Shown here: in pieces, positions 1 through 6,127 of the stretch | Position numbering within the stretch: the first letter of the stretch is position 1 | Layout: every line of letters starts with the position of its first letter | From: Chitinophagaceae bacterium | Lineage (GTDB): Bacteria; Bacteroidota; Bacteroidia; Chitinophagales; Chitinophagaceae | NCBI GenBank assembly: GCA_021151685.1 | Contig: JAGKWS010000148.1 | Coordinates: forward strand, 1 to 7,411 | Length of the DNA stretch: 7,411 nt | Direction: 5' to 3' | The notes under the pieces: generated by a model | Databases searched by the model: none | Told to the model about the DNA's origin: nothing | What the model saw: only the letters and a program-made list of their open reading frames with translations | Program-made: the position numbers and the translations under genes

Positions 1-1020
1 ATCATAGACCAGCTCGATAATTTTTATCGCGCGCAGGTACGTGCCGGCTTCAATGGTCAGGTATTGGTAGCGCACAAGGGCAAGATAATATACGAGCGTT
101 ACTTCGGTCTGGCCAACAGAGAAAAGAAGGTACCTGTTACCTTCAACTCATCCAGCCAACTGGCATCGGTATCCAAAACATTTACCGGTGCTGCCATACT
201 GTACCTGCACGAGCACAAAATGCTCAACATAGACTATCCGGTACAGCACTATCTCAAAGACTTTCCATACAGTGGCATATCGCTGCGCATGTTGCTGAAC
301 CACCGTTCGGGCCTGCCAGATTATACCAAGTGGGTACCATCGTACCAAAAAGACGTGCGCACCCCAATAACCAACCAGCAAATGGTGACCCTCATGGCGC
401 AGCACAAGCCGCGCATAGAGGCCAACCCAGACCGCCGGTTCAAGTATTGCAATACCAACTTTGCCTTGCTGGCGCGTATTGTAGAGGTGGTAACCAATAT
501 GAGCTATGCCGACTTTATGCAGCGGCACATCTTTGGCCCCTTGGGTATGACCAATACCTTTGTGTACGACCCATGGAAGGGCCTGCCCGGCAATGCTACC
601 ATCAGCTACAAAGCCAACTGGATAAAAGAGCCCGATATGTTTGCCGATGGTGTAACCGGCGACAAAGGCATCTATAGCACCGTGCAAGACATGTTTCGGT
701 GGGACCAGTCTCTGTACAACAACACCCTGCTGAGCAACGAGATGATAGAGCAGTCTTACGGACCATGTTCTTTCGAGAAACCGGGTATCAAAAACTATGG
801 GCTGGGCTGGCGTATGCTGTGCTACCCCAATGGCAACAAGGTAATATACCACAACGGCTGGTGGCATGGCAACAATACCAGTTTCTACAGGCTCATACGC
901 GAGAACATGACCATAATAGTATTGGGCAACCGCTACAACAAGGGCATTTACCGGCAGGCACCCGTTATTTATGGCATTGTAAAGGGGGTAGAAGCCAGTG
1001 GTTTCGACGAAGAAGAATAA
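1..1020 (+). CDS. Serine beta-lactamase-like hydrolase (class C / PF00144 type), 5' end missing
   Basis: The reading frame is open from base 1, so the N-terminus, probably including a signal peptide, lies outside the window; 339 residues are visible. The visible part begins with the family-typical entry into the fold (FNGQVLVAHKGKIIYE, residues 17-32). The three catalytic motifs of serine beta-lactamase/penicillin-binding-protein folds are present: SVSK (S56, K59; nucleophile at bases 166-168), YCN (Y149, N151) and HNG (H284-G286), which stands in for KTG. LLNHRSGLPDY (residues 98-108) is also typical. Members include esterases, D-amino-acid peptidases and peptidoglycan-remodelling enzymes; the substrate cannot be told from sequence, and resistance to beta-lactams should not be assumed. 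A TTG codon at 64 is not a credible start, because conserved sequence lies upstream of it. The gene is followed by a 79-bp gap before ybeY and has no clear terminator. Confidence 0.93.
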   Translation: MIDQLDNFYRAQVRAGFNGQVLVAHKGKIIYERYFGLANREKKVPVTFNSSSQLASVSKTFTGAAILYLHEHKMLNIDYPVQHYLKDFPYSGISLRMLLNHRSGLPDYTKWVPSYQKDVRTPITNQQMVTLMAQHKPRIEANPDRRFKYCNTNFALLARIVEVVTNMSYADFMQRHIFGPLGMTNTFVYDPWKGLPGNATISYKANWIKEPDMFADGVTGDKGIYSTVQDMFRWDQSLYNNTLLSNEMIEQSYGPCSFEKPGIKNYGLGWRMLCYPNGNKVIYHNGWWHGNNTSFYRLIRENMTIIVLGNRYNKGIYRQAPVIYGIVKGVEASGFDEEE

Positions 1021-1070
1021 TTTGCCCCTCCCATACAGGTGGTATGTTATGTGTTGCGGCCCGTTTTACC

Positions 1071-1078
1071 GACATTTG
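1071..1078 (+). promoter_or_regulatory. Candidate Bacteroidota -7 element upstream of ybeY
   Basis: GACATTTG matches five of the six fixed positions of the phylum's TAnnTTTG -7 element. It lies 21 bp before the ybeY ATG, a normal distance giving a short leader. No convincing TTTG -33 element is seen at the usual 19-21 bp upstream, so this is a weak call. It would drive ybeY, the pseudouridine synthase and the LolA-like gene. Confidence 0.4.
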
Positions 1079-1099
1079 CAGTAAAATTGGTTATTATCT

Positions 1100-1540
1100 A
1101 TGTCGGCACAGTTTCATGAGCTGGAAGTAAAATCGGGTCTGAAGAACAAAAGAAAGCTATCGGCCTTCTTAGATTCATTGGTAGCACGCTACCGTCCCGA
1201 GGTGAAAAAGGTGCGCCTGACCTACATCTTCTGTACCGACGAAAAGCTACTGGAAATAAACCAACAGTTCCTAAATCACGATACATTTACAGATATTATT
1301 ACTTTTGACCTGAGCGAAGGCGCAACCGTGCTGGAAGGTGAGATATACATCAGTACCGACCGTGTGGCCGATAACGCTACCAAATTCAAGGTGCCAGTGC
1401 CGCAAGAGCTGCACCGGGTCATTTTTCATGGGGCCCTACACCTGTGTGGCTTTCTGGACAAAAAAGAGGCCGACCAAAAGCTGATGCGGCAAAAGGAAGA
1501 TGAATGCCTGGCTGCATGGCAAACCGAACAAGACAAATGA
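1100..1540 (+). CDS. ybeY: Endoribonuclease YbeY (rRNA maturation RNase)
   Basis: The 146-residue protein is full length for YbeY, a cytoplasmic zinc-dependent endoribonuclease involved in 16S rRNA 3'-end maturation and late ribosome quality control. The central block NHDTFTDIITFDL (residues 59-71) and the metal site HGALHLCGFLD (H110, H114, D120) identify it. In the classical H-x3-H-x5-H motif the third ligand is His; here it is Asp, and the conserved Arg (R59 in E. coli) aligns with Leu58. From memory, both substitutions are usual in Bacteroidota YbeY, so the protein is probably functional. The ATG at 1100 is the only start that gives the family-typical length. The last codons overlap the next gene (ATGA at 1537-1540), implying translational coupling with the pseudouridine synthase. 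Confidence 0.96.
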   Translation: MSAQFHELEVKSGLKNKRKLSAFLDSLVARYRPEVKKVRLTYIFCTDEKLLEINQQFLNHDTFTDIITFDLSEGATVLEGEIYISTDRVADNATKFKVPVPQELHRVIFHGALHLCGFLDKKEADQKLMRQKEDECLAAWQTEQDK

Positions 1541-2268
1541 AAATAGAGATACTATACGAAGATAACGACCTGCTGGTGGCCAACAAACCCGCTGGTATGC
1601 TGGTTGTGCCAGACAGGTTCAACGCATCGCTGACCTCCATGAACAAAGAACTGGAGAAGCAGGTAGGTGGCAAGATTTGGGTAGTACACCGGCTGGACCG
1701 CGATACCAGTGGTGTAATATGTTTTGCCAAAAACGAAACTGCACACCGCTACCTATCTATATTGTTTCAGGAGCGCGATATGAATAAATACTATGCCGGC
1801 TTGGTAAAGGGTGTAGTGGTACCCGAAGATGGCCGCATAGAAAACTTTCTGGCCGAGCACCCCGCCAATAATGGCAAGATGATAGTGGCCCGCAAAGGCA
1901 AACATGCTGTAACCGACTACAAGGTGGCCGCACAATGGCCCCTGTATGCATTGGTACAGTTTCAGATACATACGGGCCGTACCCACCAGATACGGGTACA
2001 CATGCAATCTATAGGGCACCCGCTGGTGGCCGATGAGCTGTATGGCGATGGTAAACCATTCAAGCTGTCTGAGATAAAGCGCAAATACCGCCTGTCGGAC
2101 AAGGACGAGGAAGAACGCCCGTTACTGAGCCGGTTGGCACTGCATGCCTACAAACTGGAATTTTATAAAGAGGATGGCACACATGTGGTTGCCGAAGCCC
2201 CGCTGCCCAAAGACATGGCAGCCTGTGTGAAGCAGCTGGATAAGTGGAGCCCCCAGGCACACCCATAA
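1537..2268 (+). CDS. RluA-family RNA pseudouridine synthase
   Basis: This 243-residue cytoplasmic enzyme isomerises uridine to pseudouridine in rRNA or tRNA. The catalytic motif HRLDRDTSG occupies residues 51-59, with D54 as the expected nucleophile. The second family block, GRTHQIRVHMQSIGHPLVAD (147-166), is also intact, followed by ELYG. The N-terminus (YEDNDLLVANKPAGMLVVP) enters the catalytic domain directly, so there is no N-terminal S4 RNA-binding domain; it is a short stand-alone RluA type whose target uridine cannot be predicted. I chose the ATG at 1537 because it overlaps the ybeY stop as ATGA and places the protein start at the conserved beginning of the domain. In-frame ATGs at 1504 and 1516 would add unconserved residues lying inside ybeY. 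The next gene begins 13 bp after the stop. Confidence 0.96.
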   Translation: MKIEILYEDNDLLVANKPAGMLVVPDRFNASLTSMNKELEKQVGGKIWVVHRLDRDTSGVICFAKNETAHRYLSILFQERDMNKYYAGLVKGVVVPEDGRIENFLAEHPANNGKMIVARKGKHAVTDYKVAAQWPLYALVQFQIHTGRTHQIRVHMQSIGHPLVADELYGDGKPFKLSEIKRKYRLSDKDEEERPLLSRLALHAYKLEFYKEDGTHVVAEAPLPKDMAACVKQLDKWSPQAHP

Positions 2269-2281
2269 AAAACGGAAAAAA

Positions 2282-3022
2282 ATGATGAAACGCATTGCCA
2301 CTGCCTTGCTGCTGTGCGCCATAAGCGCAGCCGCCACCGCCAAAACACCGGTACTGAAACAAATGTATGACCGCTACCACGGCAAGTGGCGACAGTCGGA
2401 ACGCTTTACGCAGCAAACCTACCGCTATACCGATGGTAAGCTGACGGCCATAGAAACATGGCACGAAACCATAGAGTTTCCAGACCGTATGCGTATAGAC
2501 ATAGGCTCGCCCGATAGTGGCAACTGCATGATATTTGTAAGAGATTCTGTATTCACTTTTGACAGATGGATGCCTAAGAGTAAGAAGCCATACGATGGCG
2601 ATTTGCTATTTGTGGTTGGGGGCATGTACTTTGCGCCCAATTACGATGCTGCTGCACGCCGTTTTGCAGCCATGGGCTACAACCCCGAGCGTAGCTGCAC
2701 GGCCATGCTGAATGACCGTAAGGTATACGTAATAGGCGTACTGAATACAGAAGAAACTACCAACCAATTGTGGGTAGATGCTACCGACTTCAGGGTACTG
2801 AAGCTGGTACAGTTCGAAGATGGGCACCGCGACGAGGCCTATTTCTCGGGCCACGTAAACACCGGCAGGGGACTTAGCGAAACCATAGTAACCTTCTACC
2901 GCGACGGGGTTATGCGCCAGATGGAACGATACAGCGACATCCGCATCAACGATGTGTATGACAATACCATGTTTGCACCAGAAACACCCCGTACCCCCTA
3001 CCATTGGTACAACAAAAAATAG
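2282..3022 (+). CDS. Exported LolA-like protein (outer-membrane lipoprotein-sorting fold)
   Basis: The 246-residue protein starts with a clear type I signal peptide: KR at 3-4, a hydrophobic stretch over 6-18, and probable cleavage after ATA at residue 20. The mature part is rich in beta strands and follows the LolA/LolB-like pattern. A strand ends in FPDRMRID, a VRDSVFTFDRW strand follows, then NQLWVDATDFRVLKLVQFEDG (N161 onwards) and the closing YSDIRIND...MF. LolA carries lipoproteins through the periplasm; whether this protein does so or only shares the concave half-barrel fold is unknown. The Cys at 12 has Leu at -1, so it is not a good lipobox. An ATG at 2285 is an alternative start, one residue shorter. 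It is the last gene of the ybeY unit and is followed by a strong terminator 22 bp after the stop. Confidence 0.88.
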   Translation: MMKRIATALLLCAISAAATAKTPVLKQMYDRYHGKWRQSERFTQQTYRYTDGKLTAIETWHETIEFPDRMRIDIGSPDSGNCMIFVRDSVFTFDRWMPKSKKPYDGDLLFVVGGMYFAPNYDAAARRFAAMGYNPERSCTAMLNDRKVYVIGVLNTEETTNQLWVDATDFRVLKLVQFEDGHRDEAYFSGHVNTGRGLSETIVTFYRDGVMRQMERYSDIRINDVYDNTMFAPETPRTPYHWYNKK

Positions 3023-3044
3023 AACTACCTGAACAATACCATAC

Positions 3045-3079
3045 ACGGCTGCTTCCCTATAAAAAAGCAGCCGTTTTTT
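3045..3079 (+). terminator. Rho-independent terminator after the ybeY-rluA-lolA-like unit
   Basis: ACGGCTGCTT (3045-3054) pairs perfectly with AAGCAGCCGT (3065-3074), giving a 10-bp stem with a 10-nt loop. A run of six T (3074-3079) begins at the last stem base. It lies 22 bp after the upstream stop codon. There is no matching T-run for the opposite strand, so it acts on + strand transcripts only. It separates this unit from the next, which has its own promoter about 50 bp downstream. Confidence 0.92.
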
Positions 3080-3130
3080 ATTCGGCTACAGGCACCCCGC
3101 CGCCAAACAGTGGTCTTGGAGCAATCTTAT

Positions 3131-3138
3131 TACCTTTG
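3131..3138 (+). promoter_or_regulatory. Bacteroidota -7 promoter element (TACCTTTG)
   Basis: TACCTTTG matches all six fixed positions of the Bacteroidota consensus TAnnTTTG. It lies 18 bp before the ATG of the glycohydrolase-like gene and just after a terminator, so transcription should begin near 3145 with a leader of about 12 nt. The -33 region holds no good TTTG; the nearest TTGG at 3116-3119 is too close. This is the best promoter in the window. Confidence 0.72.
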
Positions 3139-3156
3139 CATCAATAAAAAGACCCT

Positions 3157-4008
3157 ATGAAGAAGACGACTCGTACCGAAAAGGCTAAAGAAACACTACA
3201 TATACTGGAAAGAGGTAGCTACAATAGCAACAATAAGCTGGTAGACATAAAAGAGTCATTGCAAAACGGCATTGACAATGCTGTACTACACCGGGCCGAT
3301 GAGTTTGAGCCCATCCTGATTGCTGCAGCGCAGAAAATACAGGGTATGCAGGCTGCCACCCGAATCTCGGTTGAAAATGATACGGTATTGGCTTGCGCTA
3401 CCCGCATGGTTGCTGCCAGCGGTGTTGTTGGTTGCCTCAACTTTGCATCGGCAAAGAACCCGGGAGGCGGCTTTCTGAACGGTGCACTGGCACAGGAAGA
3501 GAGTCTGGCACTCTCATCTTCGCTATATGCAACGCAAATGAAGCACTATGAATTGTACAGTTACAACCAGAGTAGAAAAACCTACCTCTATTCCCACCAT
3601 ATGATTTACAGCCCCAATGTTGTCATGTTTCGGGATGATGACGGCAATTTGCTGGAGCAGCCATACCTGTTGTCTATAGTCACCAGCCCTGCGGTAAACG
3701 TTGGTGCCATAAAAACCAACAAGCCCGAAGAAATGGAACTGGTAGAACAAACAATGCTACAGCGTATGGACAAGCTGTTGTCGTTGTTTGTGTACTACGA
3801 TGTCAAAAGGCTGTTGCTGGGTGCATGGGGTTGCGGCGTTTTTCAGAACGATGCCGCACAGATAGCAAAGTGGTTTGCACACTACCTGAAAGAAGGGGGT
3901 AAATACCACCGTTGCTTTGACGAGGTGTGCTTTGCCGTGTACGACCGCAGCAAAACGCAAGAGAACATAGTGGCATTTGAAGAAGAGTTTGGCCATTGGG
4001 GAACCTAA
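3157..4008 (+). CDS. Microbial poly(ADP-ribose) glycohydrolase-like macrodomain protein (TIGR02452 family)
   Basis: The 283-residue cytoplasmic protein matches the TIGR02452/DUF2263 microbial PARG type, which removes ADP-ribose from modified targets. The N-terminal segment (TLHILERGSY, residues 13-22) is the family's lead-in. NFASAKNPGGG (N95-G105) leads into the glycohydrolase signature GGG-X7-QEE, with G103-G105 and Q113-E115; the last Glu is the catalytic acid in this family. Further family blocks are HHMIYSPNVVMFRDDDG and LLLGAWGCGVFQND in the C-terminal third. Nothing essential is missing and the length is normal. The gene has its own promoter after a terminator and leads a same-strand run with a DUF4919-type gene and a small putative ADP-ribosyltransferase-like gene. 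Its natural substrate is unknown: protein, nucleic acid or free polymer are all possible. Confidence 0.93.
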   Translation: MKKTTRTEKAKETLHILERGSYNSNNKLVDIKESLQNGIDNAVLHRADEFEPILIAAAQKIQGMQAATRISVENDTVLACATRMVAASGVVGCLNFASAKNPGGGFLNGALAQEESLALSSSLYATQMKHYELYSYNQSRKTYLYSHHMIYSPNVVMFRDDDGNLLEQPYLLSIVTSPAVNVGAIKTNKPEEMELVEQTMLQRMDKLLSLFVYYDVKRLLLGAWGCGVFQNDAAQIAKWFAHYLKEGGKYHRCFDEVCFAVYDRSKTQENIVAFEEEFGHWGT

Positions 4009-4073
4009 GTGAAAAACAGAAAAGTTAGCCGGCTCATGTACAACTGCACAAACGCCGGTACTTTTAGAAACAC

Positions 4074-4081
4074 TATATTCG
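4074..4081 (+). promoter_or_regulatory. Weak candidate -7 element upstream of the DUF4919-type gene
   Basis: TATATTCG matches five of the six fixed positions of TAnnTTTG and lies 16 bp before the ATG at 4098. No -33 element is visible. With an 89-bp gap after the glycohydrolase gene and no convincing terminator between them, the downstream genes may be read both from the promoter at 3131 and from here. Confidence 0.28.
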
Positions 4082-4097
4082 TACTAAATCGACGCTT

Positions 4098-4844
4098 ATG
4101 AGACTACGCATACCCATAGTGTTTCTACTAATACTGTTTACAAGAAACGCCTATGCACAGGATCGTCAGAACTTTGCCGCGCCCAATTACGAGCTGATAG
4201 AGAAAGCCACTACCGACAAGGCAAGTAACAGCTACTACCCCAAATTATTGGCGCGTTTCAAGCGCAACGATACTACACTAACCGCCCGCGAGGTGCATTT
4301 GCTCTATTACGGCAGGTTCTTTCAGGAAGGTATGGCCAATCCTTTCGGAAGCCAGTCGGAACACATCGACTCCATACGGGCTATAAATGCAAAACAGGTA
4401 CTTACCGACAATGACAGACGACAGCTAATGAGTTTCTATCTCGATGATTTGGATAAAGAGCCATTAGACCTGAATACACTATATGCCCTCTACGCCACCA
4501 GCACCATGCTGCACGACCCAACCCGGGTGTACTACGACAAAAAGCTGGAAATGCTGGTAGGCACCATACTGGCCACAGGCGATGGAATAACGGCTAAAAG
4601 TGGGTGGCACGTAGGTACCGTGGCCGATGAGTATGCCATATTGGGGGTATTGGGGCTCAAACATTCTTCGCAGTCTATGCGGGGCCACTGCGACTATATG
4701 GCCTTGCAGGAAAACAGCCGTGGCCTTACTGGCGTATATTTCGATATAGGCAAGATACTACAAGCCGAGATGAATATGTTGCAACCACCTGCCACAGACA
4801 CTACCGCGAAAACGCAAGTACCCGTCACTAAAAAGAAGAAGTAA
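4098..4844 (+). CDS. Secreted DUF4919-type protein
   Basis: The 248-residue protein carries a type I signal peptide: RLR at 2-4, a hydrophobic core over 5-14, and probable cleavage after AYA at residue 20. The mature part resembles DUF4919 (PF16266) proteins of Bacteroidota. The features are YYPKLLARFKRNDTTLT followed by the YYGRFFQ segment, a WHVGTVADEYAILGVLGL block, and the ending GVYFDIGKIL. No catalytic motif is recognisable and no function is known for the family. The C-terminus ends in a Thr/Lys tail (KKKK). An exported protein between two genes with probable cytoplasmic ADP-ribose chemistry is unexpected, and argues that the three need not share one job. The next ATG lies 55 bp after the stop. 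Confidence 0.88.
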   Translation: MRLRIPIVFLLILFTRNAYAQDRQNFAAPNYELIEKATTDKASNSYYPKLLARFKRNDTTLTAREVHLLYYGRFFQEGMANPFGSQSEHIDSIRAINAKQVLTDNDRRQLMSFYLDDLDKEPLDLNTLYALYATSTMLHDPTRVYYDKKLEMLVGTILATGDGITAKSGWHVGTVADEYAILGVLGLKHSSQSMRGHCDYMALQENSRGLTGVYFDIGKILQAEMNMLQPPATDTTAKTQVPVTKKKK

Positions 4845-4899
4845 CTTGGGCATTCCGTTGCTGCCATCGCAATCGTTATTCACAAACAGCTCACCTACC

Positions 4900-5250
4900 A
4901 TGCATTCAAACGATCTCGTAATACTATACCGTCCTGTTGGGCCTGCCGAGTTGGAACTCATCAAACAATCGGGTTGGAAACGATTTCCGCCGCGCTTGCC
5001 CGAGCAACCCATATTCTACCCGGTAATGAACGAAGACTATGCCATTCAGATTGCCCGCGACTGGAATGTACCCACATCCGGCTCGGGCTATGTTACCAGA
5101 TTCAGTGTAAAGAAAAACTATCTGTCGCAGTTTGAAGTACAAAACGTAGGTGCAGCGATGCACAACGAACTGTGGATACCTGCCGAAGAACTGGATACCT
5201 TCAACAATCACATAGTAGGCGAGATAGAAGTAACACAGACTTTTATGTAA
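4900..5250 (+). CDS. Small conserved protein, possibly ADP-ribosyltransferase-like ('ADP-ribosylation/crystallin J1' label)
   Basis: The 116-residue protein has no signal peptide and is probably cytoplasmic. It matches a family I recall being annotated 'ADP-ribosylation/crystallin J1', recognisable by LYRPVGPAELELIKQSGW (9-26), FPPRLPEQPIFYPV (29-42), YAIQIARDWNV (47-57) and HNELWIPAEEL (88-98). The length is too short for a crystallin J1/ADP-ribosylglycohydrolase fold. The order of motifs instead resembles small ADP-ribosyltransferase folds: a basic residue in the first strand (Y10-R11), an aromatic strand followed by an A-x3-A helix (Y40; A48, A52), and a Glu beginning a late strand (E90). 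This assignment is my inference. I start at ATG 4900 because the conserved part begins right there. An in-frame TTG at 4846, one base after the upstream stop, would add 18 unconserved residues. Confidence 0.87.
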   Translation: MHSNDLVILYRPVGPAELELIKQSGWKRFPPRLPEQPIFYPVMNEDYAIQIARDWNVPTSGSGYVTRFSVKKNYLSQFEVQNVGAAMHNELWIPAEELDTFNNHIVGEIEVTQTFM

Positions 5251-5361
5251 CAATATCGTGTTGCCGGTATGGTCTTACACTGCAGCCAATGAAATCTATC
5301 ATATGCATCGGCGTTTCACGTAAGCAGGCCAATATACATCAATGCTGCACTGCGAAAGCAT

Positions 5362-5369
5362 TAATTTTA
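5362..5369 (+). promoter_or_regulatory. Candidate -7 element abutting the start of the 99-aa gene
   Basis: TAATTTTA matches five of six fixed positions of TAnnTTTG and ends only 4 bp before the ATG at 5374. If used, transcription would start at or next to the ATG, giving a leaderless message. A 6-bp inverted repeat (AATGCT at 5341-5346, AGCATT at 5357-5362) overlaps its left edge and could be an operator or coincidence. The rest of the 123-bp gap from 5251 shows no RNA gene or other recognisable element. Confidence 0.3.
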
Positions 5370-5373
5370 CCCC

Positions 5374-5673
5374 ATGCATACTACCCACCAGCACAACCAA
5401 TACACAATTGTAAATAATAAACGGGGTTTCGCTTTCGAGCTATCGGTGCCCGATGCCGGCACAGTCTCGCTCACCTACCGCTGGCTGAAGGGCGATATGT
5501 TGCTAATGCAGACAACCGTACCACCTGCTTTGCAAAACACAGCCGCACCAGATGCCCTCATAGCCCATGTGCTACAACATGCGGCTGCACACAGTTTGCG
5601 TATACGGGTGTATTGCCCATTGGTGACGCAATACCTGCAACAGCATCCCCAATATGCTGGCTTACTCACTTAG
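5374..5673 (+). CDS. YjdJ-type mini-GNAT protein with degenerate acetyl-CoA loop
   Basis: The 99-residue protein resembles the very short acetyltransferase-like family Acetyltransf_CG (PF14542, YjdJ/COG2388). The clearest sign is the C-terminal signature CPLVTQYLQQHPQYAGLL (C81-L98), matching the family's CPxVxxYxxxHPEY ending. The central MLLMQTTVPPAL (42-53) matches the strand and turn before the cofactor loop. Family members normally carry a Gly-rich G-K-G-type loop here; this protein has QNTAAPDAL (54-62) with no Gly, and Gln46 stands where His is usual. Acetyl-CoA binding may therefore be weakened or lost. The ATG at 5374 is the only reasonable start, since the next Met is residue 42 inside the conserved part. 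It converges with the full-size GNAT gene on the other strand, 17 bp between stops. Confidence 0.8.
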   Translation: MHTTHQHNQYTIVNNKRGFAFELSVPDAGTVSLTYRWLKGDMLLMQTTVPPALQNTAAPDALIAHVLQHAAAHSLRIRVYCPLVTQYLQQHPQYAGLLT

Positions 5674-5690
5674 GTTATTTTCGCAAAGTA

Positions 5691-6119
5691 TTACAGCACC
5701 TTCTCCATAGCATAGTGTGGTATGCCTACCTCGGCAAATTCATCGCCAACTACCGTATAGTTCATGCTTTTGTAGAAACCCAGTGCTACCTGCCGGGCAT
5801 GTAGTATCATTTTGGTATAGCCTCTGTCTGTAGCCAGCCTTTCGGCCGCAGCTACCAGCTCACGGCCCAGTCCGCGGCCTTGCAGATGGTCGTACACCGC
5901 CATTTGGCGCAGTTGCACGGTCTCGGCACTTTTGGGGTGTAGCATCAGGCAGGCAACCACTTTGCCGTCCAGCAGGCCGGCCATAATTGTGTCAGTATAG
6001 TCGCGACTCAGGTCTTCGTTCAGCAGCGACATGCCCAGTGGTTTGCGCAGCACCTCCTCTCTCAGGTCGAACACCTGCTGGTACAGATCCGTATGTGGGT
6101 CTACTACTACTATTTCCAT
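5691..6119 (-). CDS. GNAT family N-acetyltransferase
   Basis: The 142-residue cytoplasmic enzyme belongs to the GCN5-related family that transfers acetyl from acetyl-CoA to an amine. Motif A is intact: VQLRQMAVYDHLQGRGLG (68-85), with the Q/R-x-x-G-x-G pyrophosphate loop at Q80-G85. Motif B follows as LHARQVALGFYKSMNYTVVG (106-125), including the usual FY pair. The ending GIPHYAMEK and the early FDLREEVLRKPLG (17-29) place it in a broad clade of uncharacterised small GNATs, so the acceptor is unknown. The start at 6119 lies 8 bp after the stop of the proline-rich repeat protein gene, which makes co-transcription likely and the promoter out of view on the right. Confidence 0.94.
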   Translation of the reverse strand: MEIVVVDPHTDLYQQVFDLREEVLRKPLGMSLLNEDLSRDYTDTIMAGLLDGKVVACLMLHPKSAETVQLRQMAVYDHLQGRGLGRELVAAAERLATDRGYTKMILHARQVALGFYKSMNYTVVGDEFAEVGIPHYAMEKVL

Positions 6120-6127
6120 AAGTGTGT

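Noticed and set aside
148..867. 239-codon open frame on the minus strand inside the serine hydrolase gene
   Set aside because: The + strand frame carries all three catalytic motifs of a known family; the minus frame has no recognisable domain and a composition typical of an antisense shadow.
1032..1046. CATAC / GTATG hairpin after the serine hydrolase stop
   Set aside because: A 5-bp AT-containing stem without a T-run cannot be supported as a terminator.
2315..2320. Possible lipobox (LLLC) in the LolA-like protein signal peptide
   Set aside because: Leu directly before Cys does not fit the small-residue requirement, and a good signal peptidase I site follows at residue 20.
4028..4059. Hairpin GCCGGC / GCCGGT between the glycohydrolase and DUF4919-type genes
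   Set aside because: Only five Watson-Crick pairs plus a G-U pair around a 20-nt loop, with no proper T-run, so it is too weak to call a terminator.
4846..4899. TTG start for the 116-aa protein one base after the DUF4919-type stop
   Set aside because: The added 18 residues show no conservation that I recognise, whereas the family-conserved region begins right after the ATG at 4900.
5172..5417. 81-codon + strand frame bridging the gap between the 116-aa and 99-aa genes
   Set aside because: It overlaps both recognised genes out of frame and shows no conserved sequence; the frame looks accidental.
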